64,000 nucleotides of DNA. Source: Streptococcus parasanguinis CC87K. GTDB taxonomy: Bacteria > Bacillota > Bacilli > Lactobacillales > Streptococcaceae. The translations under genes and the position numbers were made by a program. This document shows positions 57,355 through 64,000 of this stretch, piece after piece. How positions within the stretch are numbered: the stretch's first letter is position 1; every line of letters begins with the position of its first letter. Below the pieces are notes generated by a model, which made no database searches, was not told the DNA's origin, and saw nothing but the letters and a program-made list of their open reading frames with translations. The DNA is taken from NCBI RefSeq assembly GCF_000507765.1, contig NZ_KI669403.1, forward strand, positions 159,706 through 223,705, written 5' to 3'.

Positions 57355-57621
57355 ATGAGATTAGATAAATATTTAAAAGTTTCTCGCATTATTAAGCGTC
57401 GCCCTGTTGCAAAGGAAGTTGCAGATAAAGGGCGGATCAAAGTTAATGGAGTATTAGCCAAAAGTTCAACGGATTTGAAAGTGAATGATCAAATTGAAGT
57501 TCGTTTTGGAAATAAAGTATTGACGGTTAAAGTCTTGGAAATGTTGGATAGTACAAAAAAAGAAGATGCATCCAAAATGTACGAAATAATTAGTGAAACA
57601 AGGATAGAAGAAGATGCCTAA
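57355..57621 (+). CDS. rqcP: S4-domain ribosome quality-control factor RqcP-like (YabO/Hsp15)
   Basis: 88 residues from the ATG at 57355 (AGAGGTGACAGT upstream). An S4 domain covers nearly the whole protein ([20 protein letters not shown]). RqcP works with RqcH in Ala-tailing on stalled 50S subunits. It overlaps the divIC gene by 8 bases. Confidence 0.9.
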   Translation: MRLDKYLKVSRIIKRRPVAKEVADKGRIKVNGVLAKSSTDLKVNDQIEVRFGNKVLTVKVLEMLDSTKKEDASKMYEIISETRIEEDA

Positions 57622-57982
57622 AAATATCGTTCAAATGAACAATAAATATATCAAAGACGAAAGTCAGCGAAAACGTTTTTTAGAAGAAGAAAGAAAAAAA
57701 CGCAATCGTTTTCTGGGGCTCGTTTTGATATTGGTCATGTTATTGTTTATTCTTCCAACTTATAATTTAGCCCAGAGCTATCAATCGCTACAAGATAAAA
57801 AAGAACAATACAAACAGTTGGAAAAAGAGTATAAAGAAACAAGTGAACAAAAAGAATACCAACAAGACATCGCTAAAAAATTAAAAGACGATGATTATGC
57901 AACAAAATATGCACGCGCTAAGTATTCTTTTTCAAAAGATGGTGAATATGTTTATACCATCCCAGATTTACTCCCCCAATAA
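57614..57982 (+). CDS. divIC: Cell division protein DivIC (FtsB-type)
   Basis: 122 residues: basic cytoplasmic N terminus, a membrane helix at about 35-55 ([17 protein letters not shown]), then a coiled coil (60-95) and a short C-terminal domain with [14 protein letters not shown]. Part of the FtsL-DivIB-DivIC septal complex. Confidence 0.92.
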   Translation: MPKNIVQMNNKYIKDESQRKRFLEEERKKRNRFLGLVLILVMLLFILPTYNLAQSYQSLQDKKEQYKQLEKEYKETSEQKEYQQDIAKKLKDDDYATKYARAKYSFSKDGEYVYTIPDLLPQ

Positions 57983-57985
57983 CCG

Positions 57986-58114
57986 ATGGAAAATATCTTA
58001 CAAACAGTTAAACAATTCCTTGAATTTTCGGATGAAAAATTAGAGGAATTAAAAAAGAAAAACCAAATGATTAAACTTCAAAAGGATGAAAAGGAAAGGA
58101 ATACAGGTGTCTAA
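57986..58114 (+). CDS. Small conserved hypothetical protein, 42 aa
   Basis: 42 residues (MENILQTVKQFLEFSDEKL..., ending KERNTGV), strongly helical and Lys/Glu-rich. It begins three bases after the divIC stop and ends inside the start of the next gene. A tiny gene occurs at the same place in pneumococcus, which supports it. Function unknown. Confidence 0.65.
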   Translation: MENILQTVKQFLEFSDEKLEELKKKNQMIKLQKDEKERNTGV

Positions 58115-59372
58115 ACGATTTCTGCTCCTATTGTTAGTTCCAATTTTATTTATTGGGTCTCAAGCAGCGAGTATCGAGCAGTCTGAGTCTTCTCAGACAA
58201 TGGCTCATCCATCAGAACTTTATTTTTCTTCAATTCCAGCGAACCCGAATGTCTATCGCAAAATTTCTGTTTTTTCTGATCCTCAGTTGAAAAAAGCAAA
58301 AGGAGAAATTCTTCCCAACACACCGTTTACAATCGAACAACTCTTTGTAAATGATGAAGGGAAAGCTGTATTTAAAATAGCAGATAAAGGATATGTATTA
58401 GCAGATTCTTCTGTCATTTTTTCTGATGTTGTACAAGAAACACAAGAAAAAAAACAAGACATGTGGCTAAAACCTGGTTTTAAAGTGTATGACCGACCCT
58501 TAATAAATGGTGCAAAAGAAAAAAATACACCTCTTTCTCCTTATACAAAAGTGACAGTCTTACGTACAGCTAAGACTTTACGAGATGAATTTGTGGAGAT
58601 TGAAGGTCAGGGCTGGGTGAACAAACCATTCGTTACTGAAAAAGATAATCGAATGGAAAAAGTCCAGGACTTGTTAAATAGTAAATACAATTCTCCTTCG
58701 TATGGAATCTATGTAAAACAATTAGAGACTGGAAATACTGCTGGAATCAATCCGCAAAAAGAAATGTATTCTGCCAGTGTAACGAAATTACCATACTTGT
58801 ACTACGTCCAAGAACAGCTCAAGAAAAAAGCCATTTCTCCAACTACAACCTACAAATATATTCCAGAAGTCAATGATTTCAAAGGTGGCTATGAACCAGA
58901 AGGAAGTGGTAGCCTTTCAAAAACACCAGATGGAAAAGAATATAGTGTTCAAGAGTTGGTAGATAAAATTGCAAAAGAATCAGATAATGTTGGACATAAT
59001 ATCTTGAATTATTATGTCACTCATCAATCAGATCAAGACTTCCAAAAAACTTTGGATAAAATTGCAAAGAAACATTGGGATGTTGAAAAAAGAGAAGCAT
59101 CCGCTGAAATGGCTGGCAATGTCATGGAGGCTGTCTATCAACAAAATGGCTCTATTATTGATGCACTCTCCTCTACAAAATATGATGATCAACGGATTGC
59201 GCGTGACCTTCCAGTAAAAGTTGCTCATAAAATTGGAGATGCCTATGATTTTAGACATGATGTTGCGATTGTATACACAAATTCACCCTATGTACTAGTC
59301 GTTTTTACAGATCATTCGAATTATGATACGATTTCCAACATTTCAAAGGATATCTATGAGGTATTGAAATAA
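58107..59372 (+). CDS. Secreted serine hydrolase, class A beta-lactamase fold
   Basis: 421 residues from the GTG at 58107, preferred because AGGAAAGGA lies upstream and the protein then opens with a clean signal peptide (SKRFLLLLLVPILFIG); an ATG at 58086 is the alternative (428 residues). An N-terminal SH3-like region (about 45-170) precedes a beta-lactamase-like domain with SVTK (SxxK), SDN (ESDNVGHN) and HKIG (KTG-like). Likely acts on wall peptides; not a resistance enzyme by context. Overlaps tilS by one base. Confidence 0.85.
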   Translation: MSKRFLLLLLVPILFIGSQAASIEQSESSQTMAHPSELYFSSIPANPNVYRKISVFSDPQLKKAKGEILPNTPFTIEQLFVNDEGKAVFKIADKGYVLADSSVIFSDVVQETQEKKQDMWLKPGFKVYDRPLINGAKEKNTPLSPYTKVTVLRTAKTLRDEFVEIEGQGWVNKPFVTEKDNRMEKVQDLLNSKYNSPSYGIYVKQLETGNTAGINPQKEMYSASVTKLPYLYYVQEQLKKKAISPTTTYKYIPEVNDFKGGYEPEGSGSLSKTPDGKEYSVQELVDKIAKESDNVGHNILNYYVTHQSDQDFQKTLDKIAKKHWDVEKREASAEMAGNVMEAVYQQNGSIIDALSSTKYDDQRIARDLPVKVAHKIGDAYDFRHDVAIVYTNSPYVLVVFTDHSNYDTISNISKDIYEVLK

Positions 59373-60646
59373 TGGAAAAGCGATTTTTAGAGTTTTGTGA
59401 AAAACAAGATCTATTTACTCCCCATCGCCGTGTTTTAGTTGCCTTATCTGGTGGATTGGATTCAATGAATCTGTATGAACTTTTATATAAGAATAAAGAA
59501 CGATTGAAAATCCATCTGGTACTCGCTCATATCAATCATGGACAAAGACCAGAATCAGATTTAGAAGAAAGTGAACTTCGAACGCTAGCTGATAGGCGAG
59601 AGACACGTATTCATGTGGCTCACTATTCGGGTGATTTTACGGAAGCAAAAGCTCGTACCTTTCGTTATGATTTTTTTAAACAGATTATGGAGAAAGAAGA
59701 TTGCACTGCTTTAGTAACAGGTCATCATGCAAATGATCAAGCTGAAACAACTTTCATGCGCTTGATACGAGGAACAAAATTACGCCATTTAAGTGGCATT
59801 CCTGTACGCCAACCATTTGGCAAGGGTGAGCTAATCCGTCCTTTGTTAATTTTTACCAAAGATGAGTTGATGGAAATCCCTCACTTTGAAGATAGTAGCA
59901 ATGACTCACAGGACTATTTCCGAAATCGTGTACGCCATCAATACCTTCCTGAATTTGAAAAAGAAAATCCTCAAATGCAAGCAAGTCTTCGTTATTTAGC
60001 AGAGGAAGTGACTCATTGGCACCAAGCCCTGAAAGAATTGACTAGCGAGTTAAGTATTCAAGATTTAGCTTCTTTTAGAACGTATTCTGATTCTGTACAA
60101 TCATTCTTATTAGAAGAGTATTTGGCACAATTTCCAGATTTGCAACTTGGTAGGGTACAGTTTCAAGAATTATTAGATTTACTGCGAAAAAAAAGAAATT
60201 GCGTTCATTATTTAAAGTCGAATTATGAACTACATCAAGAATATGATTTCTTTGAAATACAAAAAATCAGTCAAAAGTCGGATGACCAACCCCTCCCATT
60301 TTTGTTAGAATTTGGGAATATTTTTGAAATTGCAAATTATAAACTATCTTTTGGACAACCATTAGTAGGGGAAAATGTAGAAATTCTTTCTGTTTCACGC
60401 GAAACTCCCATCTTAATTAGAAGGAGAAAGGAAGGAGATCAGCTGCTTGTTAATGGCCACCATCAAAAATTAAGGCGGTGGTTTATCAACCATAAAATTC
60501 CAATTTCTCTTCGGCAAAAGGCTCTCATTATAGAACAGAATCATAATATTCTTTCTGTAGTGGGATTGGTAACGAGTGATTTGAGTAAGCCCTCAAAAAG
60601 TGGTATAATGAAAGATGATCTTTATATTCAAAAAATAGATAGGTAA
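59372..60646 (+). CDS. tilS: tRNA(Ile)-lysidine synthase TilS
   Basis: 424 residues. PP-loop SGGLDS (26-31), [18 protein letters not shown], and a C-terminal TilS domain ([22 protein letters not shown]). It converts C34 to lysidine in tRNA-Ile(CAU). A degenerate parS-like site lies inside at 60391-60406. It is four bases before hprT. Confidence 0.96.
   Translation: MEKRFLEFCEKQDLFTPHRRVLVALSGGLDSMNLYELLYKNKERLKIHLVLAHINHGQRPESDLEESELRTLADRRETRIHVAHYSGDFTEAKARTFRYDFFKQIMEKEDCTALVTGHHANDQAETTFMRLIRGTKLRHLSGIPVRQPFGKGELIRPLLIFTKDELMEIPHFEDSSNDSQDYFRNRVRHQYLPEFEKENPQMQASLRYLAEEVTHWHQALKELTSELSIQDLASFRTYSDSVQSFLLEEYLAQFPDLQLGRVQFQELLDLLRKKRNCVHYLKSNYELHQEYDFFEIQKISQKSDDQPLPFLLEFGNIFEIANYKLSFGQPLVGENVEILSVSRETPILIRRRKEGDQLLVNGHHQKLRRWFINHKIPISLRQKALIIEQNHNILSVVGLVTSDLSKPSKSGIMKDDLYIQKIDR
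60391..60406. promoter_or_regulatory. Degenerate parS-like site inside tilS
   Basis: TGTTTCACGCGAAACT matches parS at 14 of 16, but the central CACGTG is changed to CACGCG, which should weaken ParB binding. Confidence 0.45.
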
Positions 60647-60650
60647 AAAC

Positions 60651-61193
60651 ATGTTAGAAAAAGATATAAAAAAAGTATTGGTTTCACATGATGAAATTGT
60701 AGAAGCAGCAAAGAAATTGGGGGAAACCCTAACAAAAGAGTACCAAGGAAAAAATCCAATTTTTGTTGGAATTTTGAAAGGCTCTGTTCCATTTATGGCA
60801 GAGTTGATCAACCACGTGGATACACATATTGAATTGGATTTTATGCTGGTTTCAAGTTATCATGGTGGTACAGCAAGCTCAGGTATTATTAATATTATCA
60901 AGGATATCGACCAAGATATTACTGGTAGAGATATTTTATTTGTAGAAGATATTATCGATACAGGTAAAACCCTCAAGAGTCTAAAAGAACTCTTTGAAGA
61001 ACGAAATGCAGGATCTGTGAAGATTGCTACCTTACTGGATAAACCTGAAGGACGTTTGGTTGAGATTGAAGCAGATTATACCTGCTTTACGATTCCAAAT
61101 GAGTTTGTTGTAGGATATGGTTTAGACTATGATGAAAATTATCGTAACCTACCCTATGTTGGTGTATTAAAAGAGGAAGTGTACTCAAAATAG
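60651..61193 (+). CDS. hpt: Hypoxanthine phosphoribosyltransferase
   Basis: 180 residues. PRPP-binding motif [16 protein letters not shown] and a purine-binding end with [17 protein letters not shown]. It salvages hypoxanthine and guanine. The tilS-hpt-ftsH order is conserved in Firmicutes. Confidence 0.97.
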   Translation: MLEKDIKKVLVSHDEIVEAAKKLGETLTKEYQGKNPIFVGILKGSVPFMAELINHVDTHIELDFMLVSSYHGGTASSGIINIIKDIDQDITGRDILFVEDIIDTGKTLKSLKELFEERNAGSVKIATLLDKPEGRLVEIEADYTCFTIPNEFVVGYGLDYDENYRNLPYVGVLKEEVYSK

Positions 61194-61203
61194 AGGAGAC
61201 TAG

Positions 61204-63177
61204 ATGAATAACAGAAAAAATAACGGTTTTGTTCGAAATCCATTTCTGTATTTGTTGATTATTGTAGCGGCTGTGACAGGGTTCCAGTACTTTTTTGCGG
61301 GTAATGGAGTTGGTCAAAGTCAGCAAATCAACTACACAGAATTGGTCAAAGAAATTAAAAATGATAATGTAAAAACGATCAGTTACCAACCAAATGGTAG
61401 TGTGATTGAAATTGCAGGGACCTATAATAAAGCTAAAGAATCAAAAGATGATACAGGAATTCAATTTTTTACCCCAAGTGTTCAAAAAGTATCTCGCTTT
61501 ACTAGTGTCATCCTTCCATCTGACATCACTGTCAATGAATTACAAAAATTAGCAGCTGACCACAAAGCGGAAATCACTATCAAACGTGAAAGCTCAAGTG
61601 GCATGTGGATAACCATTCTGACTTCAATTGTTCCATTTGTTATCGTCATGTTCTTCTTCTTCTCAATGATGAACCAAGGCGGTGGCGGAGGTGCCCGCGG
61701 TGCCATGAACTTTGGTCGTAATAAAGCCCGCGCTGCTAATAAAGAAGATATTAAAGTTCGTTTTTCAGATGTAGCAGGAGCTGAAGAAGAAAAACAAGAA
61801 CTTGTTGAAGTTGTTGAATTTTTAAAAGATCCAAAACGCTTTACTAAATTGGGTGCAAGAATCCCAGCAGGTGTGCTTCTTGAAGGCCCTCCCGGAACTG
61901 GTAAAACCCTTTTAGCAAAAGCAGTAGCTGGTGAAGCTGGAGTGCCATTCTTCAGTATTTCTGGTTCTGACTTCGTTGAAATGTTTGTCGGAGTCGGCGC
62001 TAGCCGGGTTCGTTCACTTTTTGAAGATGCTAAAAAAGCAGCACCAGCCATTATCTTTATCGATGAAATTGATGCTGTTGGGCGCCAACGTGGTGTAGGT
62101 CTTGGTGGCGGAAATGATGAACGTGAACAAACCCTTAACCAGCTCTTGATTGAGATGGATGGTTTTGAAGGCAACGAAGGAATCATCGTGATCGCAGCAA
62201 CCAACCGTTCTGATGTTCTTGACCCTGCCCTTCTTCGTCCTGGCCGTTTTGACCGTAAAGTATTGGTTGGACGTCCAGATGTGAAAGGTCGTGAGGCGAT
62301 TCTTCGTGTTCACGCTAAGAATAAACCACTTGCTCAAGATGTCGACTTAAAACTGGTTGCTCAACAGACACCAGGATTTGTCGGTGCTGATCTTGAAAAT
62401 GTTTTGAACGAAGCAGCCTTGGTAGCGGCTCGTCGAAATAAAAAAGTAATTGATGCTGCTGATATCGATGAAGCAGAAGATCGTGTTATTGCAGGTCCAT
62501 CTAAGAAAGATCGGACGATTTCACAAAAAGAACGAGAAATGGTTGCTTATCATGAAGCTGGTCATACGATCGTTGGTCTTGTCTTATCAAATGCTCGTGT
62601 GGTTCATAAAGTTACCATTGTTCCACGTGGTCGCGCAGGCGGTTACATGATTGCCCTTCCTAAAGAAGATCAAATGTTACTTTCTAAAGAAGATATGAAA
62701 GAACAATTAGCAGGGCTCATGGGAGGACGTGTTGCCGAAGAAATTATTTTCAATTCGCAAACAACAGGTGCTTCAAATGATTTTGAACAAGCAACCCAAA
62801 TGGCGCGTGCGATGGTAACAGAATATGGTATGAGTGAAAAACTTGGACCGGTTCAATATGAAGGAAATCATGCGATGTTTGGTGCCCAAAGTCCACAAAA
62901 AATGATTTCAGAACAAACAGCTTACGAAATCGATGAAGAAGTTCGTGGTCTGTTGAATGAAGCCCGTAATAAAGCTGCGGAAATTATTCAAGGAAATAGA
63001 GAAACGCATAAACTGATTGCCGAAGCTCTATTAAAATATGAAACCTTGGATAGTGTCCAAATTAAATCATTATACGAAACAGGAAAAATGCCCGAAAATT
63101 CAGAACATGAATTAGAAGAAGAAGCAAAACCTCTATCCTATGATGAGATTAAGTCAAAATTAGAAGAAAACAACTAA
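61204..63177 (+). CDS. ftsH: ATP-dependent zinc metalloprotease FtsH
   Basis: 657 residues. Two membrane helices (about 13-31 and 135-156) flank the external domain; AAA+ domain with Walker A GPPGTGKT (228-235), Walker B FIDEIDA, SRH region RPGRFDR; zinc motif HEAGH with a distal Asp ligand. Membrane quality-control protease. AGAGGAGACTAG precedes the ATG. Confidence 0.98.
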   Translation: MNNRKNNGFVRNPFLYLLIIVAAVTGFQYFFAGNGVGQSQQINYTELVKEIKNDNVKTISYQPNGSVIEIAGTYNKAKESKDDTGIQFFTPSVQKVSRFTSVILPSDITVNELQKLAADHKAEITIKRESSSGMWITILTSIVPFVIVMFFFFSMMNQGGGGGARGAMNFGRNKARAANKEDIKVRFSDVAGAEEEKQELVEVVEFLKDPKRFTKLGARIPAGVLLEGPPGTGKTLLAKAVAGEAGVPFFSISGSDFVEMFVGVGASRVRSLFEDAKKAAPAIIFIDEIDAVGRQRGVGLGGGNDEREQTLNQLLIEMDGFEGNEGIIVIAATNRSDVLDPALLRPGRFDRKVLVGRPDVKGREAILRVHAKNKPLAQDVDLKLVAQQTPGFVGADLENVLNEAALVAARRNKKVIDAADIDEAEDRVIAGPSKKDRTISQKEREMVAYHEAGHTIVGLVLSNARVVHKVTIVPRGRAGGYMIALPKEDQMLLSKEDMKEQLAGLMGGRVAEEIIFNSQTTGASNDFEQATQMARAMVTEYGMSEKLGPVQYEGNHAMFGAQSPQKMISEQTAYEIDEEVRGLLNEARNKAAEIIQGNRETHKLIAEALLKYETLDSVQIKSLYETGKMPENSEHELEEEAKPLSYDEIKSKLEENN

Positions 63178-63181
63178 TTTA

Positions 63182-63213
63182 AAAGAAGGAAAATATTTCC
63201 TTCTTTTTTTATT
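63182..63213 (+). terminator. ftsH terminator
   Basis: AAGAAGGAAA / TTTCCTTCTT stem followed by TTTTT. Confidence 0.85.
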
Positions 63214-63222
63214 AAAAAAGTG

Positions 63223-63250
63223 TTGACAGAGTAAAAATATTCTGTATAAT
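63223..63250 (+). promoter_or_regulatory. Promoter of tRNA-Glu
   Basis: TTGACA (63223-63228), 16-bp spacer, TATAAT (63245-63250), both perfect consensus. Confidence 0.85.
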
Positions 63251-63268
63251 AGAATATGTTGTAAAAAT

Positions 63269-63340
63269 GGTCCGTTGGTCAAGGGGTTAAGACACCGCCT
63301 TTTCACGGCGGTAACACGGGTTCGAATCCCGTACGGACTA
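63269..63340 (+). tRNA. tRNA-Glu(TTC)
   Basis: Same 72-base sequence as the tRNA-Glu at 42818-42889, opposite orientation. Anticodon TTC. Confidence 0.97.
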
Positions 63341-63345
63341 TCGAT

Positions 63346-63372
63346 AAACTGTCACCAAGTGGCAGTTTTTTT
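63346..63372 (+). terminator. tRNA-Glu terminator
   Basis: AAACTGTCAC / GTGGCAGTTT stem (one mismatch-type pair) with a CAA loop and a T-run. Confidence 0.85.
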
Positions 63373-63381
63373 GTGTATTTG

Positions 63382-63417
63382 ACCAAAATAGTTAAAATAA
63401 TAACCAAATAGTTAAAA
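63382..63417. promoter_or_regulatory. Direct repeats upstream of comX (candidate ComE site)
   Basis: ACCAAAATAGTTAAAA and ACCAAATAGTTAAAA, with the shared ATAGTTAAAA offset by exactly 20 bp (two helical turns), 77-112 bases before the comX ATG. ComE binds paired direct repeats of this geometry; the bases differ from the pneumococcal repeat as I recall it. Confidence 0.5.
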
Positions 63418-63493
63418 AAACGTGCAGAATAGAAAAAAAGTCCAATAGGCTTCTTTATTTTTATAAAATACAGATAAAAGTAAAGGAGAGCTT

Positions 63494-63973
63494 ATGGAAT
63501 TTAATAAAATGTATCAAAAAGTAAAATATATCGTAAGAAAATGTGAAAAAGAATATTATATTCAATTATGGGAAAAAGATGATTGGGAACAAGAAGGTCA
63601 GCTAACTCTGTTTGAACTTTATCAAAAGAATCCTGAAATTGAAACAAATGAAGAATTACTTTATACATATTTCAAAACAAAATTTAGTAATCATATTAAA
63701 GATAAAATAAGACAACAGGAAAGTGATAAAAGAAAAATTAATAGACTTCCATATATTGAAATTGGGGAAATTAGCCACAGAATTTCATCAAGAAAAATGT
63801 ATTTAGACGAACTGGTAGTTCTAAGAGATTCTTTAAAGGATTTTAAAGAAAAATTAACAGTAAAAGAAAAAGAACAATATGAAGCATTACTAACAAACAG
63901 AAGATGTCAAGGAAAAGCAAAAATGAAAAAGAAATTAGAAAACTATCTAAAGGATTTTAAAAATTCCATTTAA
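63494..63973 (+). CDS. comX: Competence-specific sigma factor ComX (SigX)
   Basis: 159 residues, the ComX length. Conserved stretches include EYYIQLWEKDDWEQEGQLTL, YFKTKFSNHIKDKIRQQESDKR and GEISHRIS, typical of streptococcal ComX. It directs RNA polymerase to late competence genes. It lies directly after tRNA-Glu downstream of ftsH, the same context as pneumococcal comX1. AAAGGAGAGCTT precedes the ATG. Confidence 0.93.
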   Translation: MEFNKMYQKVKYIVRKCEKEYYIQLWEKDDWEQEGQLTLFELYQKNPEIETNEELLYTYFKTKFSNHIKDKIRQQESDKRKINRLPYIEIGEISHRISSRKMYLDELVVLRDSLKDFKEKLTVKEKEQYEALLTNRRCQGKAKMKKKLENYLKDFKNSI

Positions 63974-64000
63974 AAACTGATAGTTAACAGTGATTAAAAA

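Noticed and set aside
61482..62204. 240-codon frame opposite ftsH
   Set aside because: It is a mirror of the highly conserved FtsH coding sequence, Ser/Pro-rich from antisense codons, with no ribosome-binding site.

Overview
The window looks like the origin-proximal part of a Streptococcus chromosome. Low G+C, streptococcal ribosome-binding sites, the order trpS / ABC-F / yfhO / comDE / tRNA-Arg / rlmH / htrA / parB / dnaA / dnaN / ychF / pth / mfd / divIC / tilS / hprT / ftsH / tRNA-Glu / comX, and the ComD/ComE/ComX proteins point to the mitis-sanguinis side of the genus. A S. parasanguinis-like species is my inference; the sequence alone does not prove it. oriC lies around 48.2-50.0 kb. 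Genes to its right run rightward and most genes to its left run leftward, as expected for two replichores.

Layout. 1-2.2 kb: a truncated YhgE/Pip-type membrane protein divergent from its TetR-type regulator, with two near-identical operators. 2.42-11.91 kb: a compact integrated phage satellite (PICI-like island) bounded by imperfect 24-bp direct repeats and inserted beside the rpsD terminator. It carries an integrase, a divergent repressor pair with repeated operators, a leftward operon of small genes ending in a VapE-type primase-helicase, an iteron-rich putative replication origin, a ClpP-like prohead protease paired with an unknown protein, and a candidate cos/packaging region. 12.0-15.5 kb: rpsD and a TPP-riboswitch-controlled thiamin-precursor ABC transporter. 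15.5-24.7 kb: veg, dnaC, rplI, gdpP, mnmG, a Nudix hydrolase, an SseB-like gene, mnmA and a LysM wall protein. 24.9-27.7 kb: L-serine dehydratase, a HAD phosphatase and a second LysM protein. 27.9-33.9 kb: the ECF energising module, pgsA, a RodZ-like HTH protein and two M16 peptidase homologues. 34.0-42.6 kb: yaaA-recF, guaB, trpS, an asymmetric ABC-F ATPase and YfhO. 42.7-48.2 kb: tRNAs, comDE, rlmH, htrA and parB. 48.2-64 kb: oriC, dnaA-dnaN and the rightward housekeeping block to ftsH, tRNA-Glu and comX.

How it fits together. DnaA, DnaN, ParB, DnaA-box clusters and two good parS sites form the replication/segregation core. ComD, ComE and ComX form a competence circuit, but no comC pheromone gene is present in its usual place. 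The island encodes its own regulation, replication and integration but has no portal, major capsid or tail genes that I can recognise, so it would need a helper phage.

The most unusual structure is in the island at 10271-10601: ten consecutive palindromes, most centred on CAACGTTG but each with different, internally complementary arms, filling the gap between repressor and integrase. I know of no described element of this kind.
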